Notes under the pieces: generated by a model
The model's input: the letters and a program-made list of their open reading frames with translations, nothing else
Databases searched by the model: none
What the model was told of the DNA's origin: nothing
From: an uncultured Phycisphaerales bacterium
GTDB taxonomy: Bacteria; Planctomycetota; Phycisphaerae; WQYP01
Length of the DNA: 6,093 nucleotides
Assembly (NCBI GenBank): GCA_937901265.1
Contig: CALCHA010000015.1
Location: 1-6,093 of the forward strand
Reading direction: 5' to 3'
Part shown: piece by piece, positions 1-5,754 of the stretch
Layout: each line of letters opens with the position of its first letter
How positions within the stretch are numbered: the first letter of the stretch is position 1
Made by a program: the position numbers and the translations under genes

Positions 1-738
1 GGTGGCGCGGACTTCCAGCGGGTCGGTCTCGGTGTCGTCCTTCATGGCCAGGACATCAGGATGGCGGAAGAGGGCGTTGTCGTCGAACTGCACCTTGGCG
101 TCGAGCGCCAGGATTTCCCCCGTGGGCGTGACCACCAGCGGGTTGATTTCCACGAGCGACGCATCGTACTGAAAATAAAGCCTGGAAAGATTGACCAGAA
201 GCCGGGCCACCTGGCTGGCCTGCTTGCCGGTGAAGCCGATCTTCTTGGCGACCTTCAGCCCCGCAAAGGGCAGGAGCCCCAGATGAGGGTGCAGGGGTTC
301 TTTGATCAGGGCATCCGGATTTTTGCTGGCAACCTCTTCAATGTCCATACCCCCCTGCGACGAGGCAATGAGCACCGGCGTGCCACGGTTCCGATCCAGC
401 GTGATCGAGACGTAGTATTCCTTGGCGATATCCACCGCGGCGGCGATCAGCACCTTTTTGGCTTCGATGCCCTCGGGCCCGGTCTGATTGGAGACCATGC
501 GGTTGGTGAGCATGAAGTGGGCGGCATCCCGCGCCTCATCGGCGGTTTTCACCAGCTTCACAAAGCCCGCCTTGCCCCGGCCACCGGCGAACACCTGCGC
601 CTTGACGACCTGCAGCGGCGCGGCATTGGCCTTGAAAGCGGCGGCGGCGGCGTCCTGCGAATCGACGACGGTGGAGGTCGGGACGGGAACGCCCACTTTT
701 GCGAGCAGATCGCGCGCCTGGTACTCGTGAATCTTCAT
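1..738 (-). CDS. sucC: Succinyl-CoA synthetase (ADP-forming) beta subunit, N-terminal part, runs off left edge
   Basis: This is the beta subunit of the TCA-cycle enzyme that converts succinyl-CoA to succinate with synthesis of ATP or GTP, working with the alpha subunit SucD in the cytoplasm. The window holds the first 246 codons; the family is usually about 390 residues, so the C-terminal CoA-ligase part lies beyond the left edge. The protein begins MKIHEYQARDLL, the classic SucC start. The ATP-grasp domain shows VVKAQVFAGGRGKAG (44-58), the nucleotide-binding loop. LVEINPL (195-201) and LDAK (212-215) carry N199 and D213, which align with the Mg-binding Asn and Asp of the E. coli enzyme. The start is the ATG at 738-736, preceded by TGAGG at 748-744 with a 5-base spacer. 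sucD would be expected just downstream, outside the window (inference). The gene is divergent from the membrane-protein gene at 926. Confidence 0.96.
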   Translation of the reverse strand, partial: MKIHEYQARDLLAKVGVPVPTSTVVDSQDAAAAAFKANAAPLQVVKAQVFAGGRGKAGFVKLVKTADEARDAAHFMLTNRMVSNQTGPEGIEAKKVLIAAAVDIAKEYYVSITLDRNRGTPVLIASSQGGMDIEEVASKNPDALIKEPLHPHLGLLPFAGLKVAKKIGFTGKQASQVARLLVNLSRLYFQYDASLVEINPLVVTPTGEILALDAKVQFDDNALFRHPDVLAMKDDTETDPLEVRAT

Positions 739-777
739 GCGGGCCTCAGCAGAACGGTTACGAAAGTCGAGCCGCTA

Positions 778-805
778 AACATACGGCAAATGGCGGAAAT
801 TGCAA
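778..805 (-). promoter_or_regulatory. Candidate sigma70-type promoter of sucC
   Basis: Read on the minus strand, TTGCAA (805-800, 4 of 6 to the -35 consensus) is followed after 16 bases by TATGTT (783-778, 4 of 6 to the -10 consensus). Transcription would start near 771, giving a leader of about 33 bases that includes the sucC Shine-Dalgarno sequence. The assignment rests on position and partial consensus only; the sigma-factor preference of this organism is unknown. Confidence 0.35.
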
Positions 806-925
806 AAGCGAAGGCCCCCGCACACGACGCCCCGTTTCGGCCATGCACGCCTTAAGCCGACCGTCCGGATAACCGAAAGGAATAAAAGTCCCGAAAGATG
901 AAAATGTGTGGGAGCGCCCAACCCC

Positions 926-1327
926 ATGACAGCGATTTCTCAATTCTGGGGGCCGCTCGTCACGCCCCGGCTGGCCGATGTCTGTGAGCCGCGGGTCGCG
1001 CGCATCGGGCTGCTCCTGTTTCTGCTCAATGTCCTGAGCCTCACCGATCTGCTGTGTACCCTCATGGCCAACCGCCTCGGCCTGCTCAACGAGATAAACC
1101 CCCTGGCCGGCGCGTTTCTGATCGTCGGCCTGAAATCGAGCTTTGTCTGCTACAAGCTCGTCCTCATGATCGCCGGAACGACGATGCTCTGGAAATTGCG
1201 CGGCAGCCGCTGGGTGCTTCCGGCCTGCACGATCGTCGTGGGGGCCTATGCGGGCCTTTCCTGCGTGTGGGTGCAGTGGATGTGGACCGTTATTCCGGCA
1301 CTGGAAGCAGGGACGTGGGGGCGATGA
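926..1327 (+). CDS. Small three-helix membrane protein, DUF5658-like
   Basis: The predicted protein has 133 residues and no known biochemical role. Three hydrophobic stretches are visible: about 27-48, 62-87 and 97-120. The first helix carries LNVLSLTDLLCTLM (34-47), followed by a short loop with NEINPL (55-60) and a helix with K77. This N..D...T / E-x-NP / K pattern matches my recollection of the DUF5658 family, a small integral-membrane domain; the match is by eye. ATG 926 is preferred because GGGAG (910-914) lies 11 bases upstream; an in-frame GTG at 908 would add six residues but has no good ribosome site. The N-terminus before the first helix is about 26 residues and is not a convincing signal peptide. 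The gene is divergent from sucC (187-base gap) and convergent with mreD (45-base gap). Confidence 0.72.
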   Translation: MTAISQFWGPLVTPRLADVCEPRVARIGLLLFLLNVLSLTDLLCTLMANRLGLLNEINPLAGAFLIVGLKSSFVCYKLVLMIAGTTMLWKLRGSRWVLPACTIVVGAYAGLSCVWVQWMWTVIPALEAGTWGR

Positions 1328-1330
1328 AGA

Positions 1331-1374
1331 GAGCACCCCCGCGCGGGCTCGCGGCAGGTGCGCGCGCGGAGCTC
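1331..1374. terminator. Weak GC hairpin between convergent genes
   Basis: CCGCGCG (1339-1345) can pair with CGCGCGG (1363-1369), and the flanking GAGC (1331-1334) with GCTC (1371-1374). A competing smaller stem is CCGCG/CGCGG (1339-1343 with 1350-1354). The structure fills the gap between the stops of the DUF5658-like gene (1327) and mreD (1373) and could act in both directions. No T-run follows on either strand, and alternating GC sequence makes such pairings easy by chance. Confidence 0.2.
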
Positions 1375-1912
1375 ACGCCTTCCCGCGGGAGCGCGGGCCG
1401 TGCGAGGTGAACCCCAGCAGCGGGGTGAGGCGGAAGAGAAACCAGAACAGGAACGGGGCGGCGAGGGCCGTATACAGGGCATTGCCCACCAGCAGCCCCA
1501 GATGAACCCACGCGGAGCCCCCTTCCAGAGGGGCCTGCACGAGCACACGCATCACCACCGAGAGAAAACTGAAAACGAGCATGGCCAAAAGGGTGATCAG
1601 GAACTGCGAAACAACATGTTCCCGGAAGATCGACAGCCGCATCTTGAGTACGAAAAACGCCACCAGCGCGAGCGGGACGAGGTTGGTGCCCAAAATGTCG
1701 TTGGGATAGTTGCCCAGGTCATACGCCGCGCCGCAGACCAGTGCCGCCAAAGGAGCCGACGCCTCCGTGGCGAAAAGCGCGTAGAAAATCGCCAGCAGCG
1801 GCACATACTGGATCACCGGCCAGGGGTGGCCGGCGTGCGATAGAGCCAGAAAATGCGAGACCTGCATCGCCGTCAGGAGGTAGAGGAGGATGAAAAAAGT
1901 AATCCAGCGCAT
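1373..1912 (-). CDS. mreD: Rod shape-determining protein MreD family
   Basis: MreD is an integral inner-membrane component of the elongasome, which with MreB, MreC, RodA and PBP2 directs lateral cell-wall growth. From ATG 1912 the protein is 179 residues, normal for the family (about 160-190). It has several hydrophobic helices: about 3-24, 34-50, 54-64, 76-90, 101-124 and 136-163. The family-like core is YVPLLAIFYALF (36-47), then CGAAYDLGN (60-68) with the Gly and Asp of the usual G-x-x-x-D motif, then LGTNLVPLALVAF (74-86). The basic tail HGPRSRGKA would be cytoplasmic. AAGGAG (1932-1927) sits 14 bases upstream of this ATG, longer than ideal. In-frame alternatives are ATG 1978 and GTG 2014, which would put 22 or 34 polar residues before the first helix; I judge these less likely. 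The gene follows nadB on the same strand, and mreC and mreB are absent from the neighbourhood. Identification is by pattern, not by search. Confidence 0.8.
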   Translation of the reverse strand: MRWITFFILLYLLTAMQVSHFLALSHAGHPWPVIQYVPLLAIFYALFATEASAPLAALVCGAAYDLGNYPNDILGTNLVPLALVAFFVLKMRLSIFREHVVSQFLITLLAMLVFSFLSVVMRVLVQAPLEGGSAWVHLGLLVGNALYTALAAPFLFWFLFRLTPLLGFTSHGPRSRGKA

Positions 1913-2026
1913 CGCGGCGGGGGCGACTCCTTTTTGTGCGGGTCGTGGGATGGTAAGCGAAAAGTCGACCGCACGCATCGCCCGACAGCCATCCACCTCC
2001 CGGCGAACGCCCACCCGGGGCCCCCA

Positions 2027-3652
2027 TCACACCGCCGAGAGCATCGGCGCGGGACGCTGCGTTTGCCAGTCAATGTGCACCTTCCACAGGGCGTCGTCGG
2101 TCGTGGGGAAATCCGTCCGGTGGTGCACGCCGCGCGATTCCGTCCGCAGCGCCGCCGCCCGGGTGACGATGGCCGCCACCTCCAGCATGTTCTGCAGTTC
2201 CCATCCCGCCGGCGAATCAAAAATTTTGTCCAGCACATAGCGCGACCAGAAGTCGATGATCTCGCGCGCCTCTTCCAGATGCGCGGCGTGCCGCTCAATC
2301 CCCACATTCCGCCACATCAGCGAACGCAGCGAGGACCGCACGTCCGCCATGTCCAGCTCCGTCCGCTCCGACGAGTCAATATCCACTACCAGCCGCGGGG
2401 CGATCAGATCTTCCGATTCCTCGGCGATCAGCCGTCCCGCATGCTCTCCGGCACGCTTGCCGAAGACCAACGCCTCGATCAGCGAGTTCGACGCCAGCCG
2501 GTTGGCCCCATGCAGCCCGGTGTTGCTCACCTCCCCCACCGCGTAGAGGTTCTCCACCGAGCTGCGGCCGAAGAGATCCGTCACCACGCCGCCGACCATG
2601 TAGTGCGCCGAGGGATGCACCGGAATGGGGCTGGTGGCGGGGTTGATGGCGAAGGACATGCACATGTCGTAGATGCCCGGAAAGCGCGCCTTGAAGGCCG
2701 CCTCGGTCATGTTCCGGGCGTCGAGAAAGACGTGCGTGTAATGGGTCTTGGCCATCTGCGCCAGCATCGCGCGGGAGACGACGTCGCGCGGGGCGAGTTC
2801 CGCCATCGGGTGGTAGTCGGGCATGAAGCGATAGCCATTCTTGTCGATCAGCGTGGCCCCTTCCCCGCGCACCGCCTCGGTCACCAGCGCCCGGGTGGCG
2901 CCGGCGATATAAATCGTCGTCGGGTGAAACTGCATCATCTCCATGTCGCGCATCAAGGCCCCGGCGCGAAACGCCATGGCGTGGCCATCCGCGGTGGCGA
3001 CCGCCGGGTTGGTGGTCTCTCGATACAGCACCCCCGCCCCGCCCGATGCCAGCAGCGTCTTGCGCGCCAGCGCCAGAAACATGCCGCGGTCCTTCTGCCA
3101 GACCAGCGCCCCGGCACATCCCCCCCCCACGGTGATCAGGTCCAGCACAAACGCATGTTCCAGCACTTCGACGGCCGGCGTCGCGCGAATACGGCGCACC
3201 AGCGAGTTGGCCAGCTCCCGCCCCGTCGCATCGCCCAACGCATGAATGATCCGCGCCGAGGAGTGCCCCCCCTCGCGCCCAATCGCCAGATGCCCGTCGA
3301 TCTCCCGGTCAAAGTTGGCCCCCCACTCCACCAACTCCTGAATCCGCGCGGGGGCGTCCCGTACCACCGTCTCAATCGCCTCCCGGTTCCCCAGACCGCA
3401 GGCGACATTGAGTGTGTCGGCGATATGCGACTCAAACGAATCATCCGCCGCCGTCACCGACGCGATGCCCCCCTGGGCGTAAAACGTGTTCGATTCGCGC
3501 AGATCCGCTTTGGTGACCAGCAAAACATCCCCGTAAAGAGCGGCTTCCGAAGCGGCGCGCAGTCCCGCCACCCCCCCGCCGATGACCAGCGCATCGGTGA
3601 GCACATGCGGAAGACGGTGAGCTTTGAAGGGAACCAGGTAGCGGCGAAACAT
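2027..3652 (-). CDS. nadB: L-aspartate oxidase
   Basis: NadB is the cytoplasmic FAD enzyme that oxidises L-aspartate to iminoaspartate, the first step of de novo NAD synthesis; NadA and NadC act next and are not in this window. The 541-residue length is normal. The N-terminal FAD-binding motif is VIGGGVAGLRA (23-33), followed by SNTFYAQGGIA (54-64), GREGGHSSARIIHALGDATG (125-144) and ASGGAGVLY (202-210). The active-site region shows FHPT (242-245), EAVRGEGA (259-266), APRDVVSR (287-294), HPSAHYMVGGV (346-356) and GANRLASNSLIEAL (382-395). H243, R289, H350 and R385 align one residue off the E. coli catalytic set H244, R290, H351 and R386, so the enzyme looks intact. The HYMVGGV and GANRLASNS motifs also occur in related fumarate reductase/SdhA flavoproteins, but overall features fit NadB. 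The start ATG 3652 has only a weak GGA ribosome site. The N-terminal leader RRYLVPF precedes the FAD domain. A run of nine G lies inside the gene (see findings). Confidence 0.95.
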   Translation of the reverse strand: MFRRYLVPFKAHRLPHVLTDALVIGGGVAGLRAASEAALYGDVLLVTKADLRESNTFYAQGGIASVTAADDSFESHIADTLNVACGLGNREAIETVVRDAPARIQELVEWGANFDREIDGHLAIGREGGHSSARIIHALGDATGRELANSLVRRIRATPAVEVLEHAFVLDLITVGGGCAGALVWQKDRGMFLALARKTLLASGGAGVLYRETTNPAVATADGHAMAFRAGALMRDMEMMQFHPTTIYIAGATRALVTEAVRGEGATLIDKNGYRFMPDYHPMAELAPRDVVSRAMLAQMAKTHYTHVFLDARNMTEAAFKARFPGIYDMCMSFAINPATSPIPVHPSAHYMVGGVVTDLFGRSSVENLYAVGEVSNTGLHGANRLASNSLIEALVFGKRAGEHAGRLIAEESEDLIAPRLVVDIDSSERTELDMADVRSSLRSLMWRNVGIERHAAHLEEAREIIDFWSRYVLDKIFDSPAGWELQNMLEVAAIVTRAAALRTESRGVHHRTDFPTTDDALWKVHIDWQTQRPAPMLSAV

Positions 3653-3713
3653 GCAGTTCCAGAAGTCAGGAGTGAACAGTCACAGGACAAGGCCATCGAC
3701 CGCCGCGGCGCGG

Positions 3714-4739
3714 CTACCGGTTTTTCACAGCCTCGGGGGCATCGGGGTATTTTTCGGCAAGTTCTTTGTACAGGCGGGCGGCCTCGTCGGCGTGGTTCAG
3801 CATCTTCTGCAGGTCCGCCGCCGCCAGCAGCGATGCCGCGGCCAGCGACGACTGCGGATAGTGGATCGGCACCCGCAGGTATGCCGCCGCCGCCAGCTCC
3901 GGCTGCTTGCCGGCCGCGTACGCCCGCGCCTTGGCCATCAGCAGCTGCGCCGCACCTTCGGCATTCGCCCGTGGCAGCAGCTGCTCCACCATCGCGATCG
4001 CCTCGTTGGCCTTGCCCCCGCTGATCGCCTCGTTGATCGGTGCCAGGTCCGCCGGCGTAATCGCGATGTCCGTCGTCAGAACCGCCGCGGCCGGCGACCC
4101 TGTCTCGCCCGCTGGCGATGCCCCCGTGACCGCGCGGGCAAGTGCCGCTGCCGCTTTCGTGTCCCCCGCCTTCCCATACAGGTCCACCTGCAACAATTGT
4201 AAATTCTTCCGCGCTTCCGCATCCGTGAACGCCGGCAGGCGGCTCCCGATGAGGTCTGCCGACTCCTTCAGCAGCGTCGAGCCCGGCCCTGGCAGGTGCG
4301 TCGGCCGAAAAGTCCAGATCGTGGCGCTCGGAAATTGCTGGTACACGTTGAGAAACAGCGCCATCGCTTCGCTGTAGCGGCCATCGGCGTCGGTGGGGGC
4401 AATCGCCCGCAGTTGCGCCAGCGGCCGCAGCGCTTTGCTGGTCATCTCGCGCTGCAACGCTTCCTTATAAAGCGCCGCCGCCTTCCGCGCGTCGCTGTCG
4501 CGCACCTGCTCCGCCTCATTGAACTTGGGCGATTTGTTGATCGCCAACGTCGACACCTTGGAGAGATCGACGTCGATCTCCCGGGCGTTCAGCGTAAAAG
4601 CGAGCTGGTCGTTGCGAATGCCCAAAATCGTCGCAGAGCTGTAGGGAAAGCCGTCCGCCATCACCTCGTCAGCGGCCGCCATGCGCGGCGCGACCAGCGA
4701 CAAAACCAGCAGAGCGATGGAACAACCCAGGAATTTCAC
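3714..4739 (-). CDS. Secreted TPR-type protein with N-terminal small domain, function unknown
   Basis: The 341-residue protein starts with a typical Sec signal peptide: MKFLGCSIALLVLSLVA as hydrophobic core, with likely cleavage after MAAA (20-23). It should act in the periplasm. Residues 28-69 look like a small beta-rich unit: ADGFPYSSATILGIRNDQ, then LAFTLNAREIDVDLSKVSTL. This alternating pattern resembles SH3/LSm-like barrels (inference). The rest is alpha-helical and Ala-rich, with TPR-like pairs at about 74-110, 112-138, 242-258, 264-292 and 300-334. The last pair has ADEAARLYKELAEKYPDAPE, close to the TPR consensus. A Pro/Gly/Ala-rich linker lies at 204-218. Start: GTG 4739, because GGGGAG lies 8 bases upstream and the frame begins directly with the signal peptide. 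Its stop is 61 bases before nadB on the same strand, so they may share an operon. TPR proteins usually scaffold protein-protein contacts, but no partner can be named. Confidence 0.85.
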   Translation of the reverse strand: MKFLGCSIALLVLSLVAPRMAAADEVMADGFPYSSATILGIRNDQLAFTLNAREIDVDLSKVSTLAINKSPKFNEAEQVRDSDARKAAALYKEALQREMTSKALRPLAQLRAIAPTDADGRYSEAMALFLNVYQQFPSATIWTFRPTHLPGPGSTLLKESADLIGSRLPAFTDAEARKNLQLLQVDLYGKAGDTKAAAALARAVTGASPAGETGSPAAAVLTTDIAITPADLAPINEAISGGKANEAIAMVEQLLPRANAEGAAQLLMAKARAYAAGKQPELAAAAYLRVPIHYPQSSLAAASLLAAADLQKMLNHADEAARLYKELAEKYPDAPEAVKNR

Positions 4740-4844
4740 GACGGATGCTCCCCATGGGCGACGACCTGCGGTAGGTTACCACAGGCCACCCACTGGATAA
4801 AGGTGCGCGGCTCCCAGCGGTGCAGGCATTGATGAGAGGTGCGT

Positions 4845-5210
4845 ATGAGTGGTTTCCAGCGGTCGGCAGGAACAGTTGCGGTGCTGGCGGTGGCCCTGGC
4901 CGCCCGCGTGGCGTGGGCCCAGGCCGCGGGCGCAGCCGCCGCCGCGCCAGGCAGCGAGGATGTCCTCTACGAAGACCCCACCGGTGCCTCGTCCGCCACC
5001 ATCTCCCAGGTCTTGCCCAACTCAAGTAAGGAAACGCTGATCGTCGATCACCTGCGACGCGTCCGCGTGAAGCAGGAAATCCTGGTCATCGAGTGGGGCG
5101 GAACGGCCGTGACCCTGCTTCCGCGGCAGTACGTCGGATCGATCACCATCAACAAACGCATCGACGCGGCCGCAACGCAGCCCGCTAAACCAGCGGATGT
5201 CAAAAGGTGA
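4845..5210 (+). CDS. Small secreted protein of unknown function
   Basis: I do not recognise this 121-residue protein. From ATG 4845 it begins MSGFQRSAGTVAVLAVALAA, with a basic residue before a hydrophobic core and a likely signal-peptidase site after RVAWAQ (21-26). The region after cleavage, AAGAAAAAPGSED, looks like a flexible linker. Residues 36-110 are the only folded-looking part: hydrophobic and polar residues alternate in TLIVDHLRRVRVKQEILVIE and in TAVTLLPRQYVGSITINKR, suggesting a small beta-rich domain. The tail is AATQPAKPADVKR, polar and Pro/Lys-rich. GAGAGG (4834-4839) lies 5 bases upstream of ATG 4845, which decides the start; GTG 4839 would overlap it. The gene is divergent from the secreted TPR gene, 105 bases apart, and convergent with csp. 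Coding potential is supported by the signal peptide, the ribosome site and the lack of a competing frame. Confidence 0.72.
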   Translation: MSGFQRSAGTVAVLAVALAARVAWAQAAGAAAAAPGSEDVLYEDPTGASSATISQVLPNSSKETLIVDHLRRVRVKQEILVIEWGGTAVTLLPRQYVGSITINKRIDAAATQPAKPADVKR

Positions 5211-5211
5211 A

Positions 5212-5238
5212 AGATGGGGAAGATAGGAAGATCAGGGA
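5212..5238. repeat. Short purine-rich tandem AGAT-type repeat
   Basis: Three imperfect units, AGATGGGGA (5212-5220), AGATAGGA (5221-5228) and AGATCAGGGA (5229-5238), follow each other directly after the stop at 5210. The stretch from about 5202 to 5240 is almost pure purine on the plus strand. It lies between two convergent genes and has no evident coding role. With only three diverged units this is a minor feature. Confidence 0.4.
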
Positions 5239-5313
5239 TAAATCCAAGCGATAGATTCCCTCTTCTCCCAATTCCATTCTCCATGACCCGCCCTGCGGGA
5301 GCCCTCGTCCGAA

Positions 5314-5345
5314 GCGGCTGCCGCCTTTGGCGCGGCGGCGGCCGC
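5314..5345. terminator. Strong GC hairpin in the convergent gap, candidate terminator
   Basis: GCGGCTGCCGCC (5314-5325) pairs with GGCGGCGGCCGC (5334-5345) around the 8-base loop TTTGGCGC. As plus-strand RNA all 12 positions pair, one as a G-U wobble; as minus-strand RNA that position is a C-A mismatch. The arm ends two bases from the csp stop codon (5348) and the hairpin is about 100 bases beyond the stop of the small secreted protein. Neither strand has a U-tract after it, so it is not a canonical intrinsic terminator; it could protect 3' ends or stop transcription in both directions. A second, smaller hairpin, CCCGC-CCT-GCGGG, lies at 5287-5299. Confidence 0.45.
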
Positions 5346-5347
5346 CG

Positions 5348-5578
5348 TCACTCAGCCCCGACGGGTGCCTCACTGCTGCGTTTGACGTTGGTCGCCTTGA
5401 GCCCCTTGGGCCCCGGCTCGCAGTCAAACTCGACGGATTCGCCTTCCTTCAGCGTGCGAAATCCATCCGAGACGATCGCCGTGTGATGCACGAAGATGTC
5501 CTGGCCATCCTGGCCGCTAATGAACCCGAAACCCTTCTGGTCATTGAACCACTTTACCTTCCCCGATTCGCGTCCCAC
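5348..5578 (-). CDS. csp: Cold-shock domain protein (CspA family)
   Basis: This 76-residue protein is essentially one cold-shock domain, a five-stranded OB-fold that binds single-stranded RNA or DNA and acts as an RNA chaperone in the cytoplasm. It shows GKVKWFND (6-13), RNP1 as KGFGFI (15-20) and RNP2 as DIFVHH (27-32). [15 protein letters not shown] (39-53) and [10 protein letters not shown] (56-65) complete the fold. A short tail, [11 protein letters not shown], follows. The start is GTG 5578: GGGAG (5590-5586) sits 7 bases upstream, and the resulting length is normal for the family (about 65-76). The frame stays open further upstream to an ATG at 5722, but that extension is Gly/Ala-rich, has no ribosome site and is probably non-coding leader. 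The promoter and structured leader are listed separately. Paralogue identity (CspA, CspB and so on) cannot be decided. Confidence 0.93.
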   Translation of the reverse strand: MGRESGKVKWFNDQKGFGFISGQDGQDIFVHHTAIVSDGFRTLKEGESVEFDCEPGPKGLKATNVKRSSEAPVGAE

Positions 5579-5748
5579 GACAGCACTCCCAAACCTTCCG
5601 CACTTGGTACTGATTTGATAATCTCTTGGACCGGCGGCGGAAATCCCGGCCCTGTTCTGACCTGCACTTCGCTCCAACGCCGCAAGGCTCCCGAGGTTGC
5701 AACCACCGTTGGAATTACCCATAGTTGAGCTAAATCTACATTCGTCTA
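5579..5748 (-). ncRNA. Predicted long structured 5' leader of csp mRNA
   Basis: If transcription starts about 7 bases after the -10 box, the csp mRNA has a leader of roughly 170 nt, similar in size to the about 160-nt leader of E. coli cspA (established knowledge). Within it, TCCAACG (5713-5707) can pair with CGTTGGA (5679-5673), a 7-bp stem. Inside that loop GCAA (5700-5697) can pair with TTGC (5685-5682), and a 10-base palindrome GGTTGCAACC spans 5704-5695. The leader ends in the GGGAG ribosome site. The structures are found by eye with no energy calculation, and function as a temperature-responsive element is inference by analogy. Confidence 0.4.
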
Positions 5749-5754
5749 TTCCAC

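Noticed and set aside
61..855. Plus-strand open frame of 264 codons over sucC
   Set aside because: It lies opposite the unmistakable sucC frame and has the same His/Arg/Gly-rich shadow composition.
852..890. Promoter for the DUF5658-like gene (TTAAGC at 852, AATAAA at 881)
   Set aside because: The spacing is about 23 bases, too long for a sigma70 promoter.
758..1336. Minus-strand open frame of 192 codons opposite the DUF5658-like gene
   Set aside because: The plus-strand frame gives three clean hydrophobic helices and a family-like motif, whereas this frame is polar, low in hydrophobic structure and lacks a ribosome site.
2376..3119. Minus-strand open frame of 247 codons starting right after the G9 tract in nadB
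   Set aside because: It is an out-of-frame reading of nadB. The G9 run mimics a ribosome site but touches the ATG, and the product is Arg/Gly-rich without any domain.
3701..3710. Perfect palindrome CGCCGCGGCG just after the TPR gene
   Set aside because: It has no loop, no T-run and is easily produced by chance in GC-rich DNA, so it is not called a terminator.
1853..4024. Plus-strand open frame of 723 codons antisense to mreD and nadB
   Set aside because: Its product is extremely rich in Arg, His, Gly and Pro with no recognisable domain. It covers the clearly real nadB and mreD on the other strand, and such frames are expected opposite GC-rich genes.
4740..4844. Promoters for the divergent TPR and small secreted protein genes
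   Set aside because: The best minus-strand pair is TTATCC-16-TAACCT, only 3 of 6 at each box. On the plus strand GATAAA near 4796 has no properly spaced -35. Neither is good enough to list.
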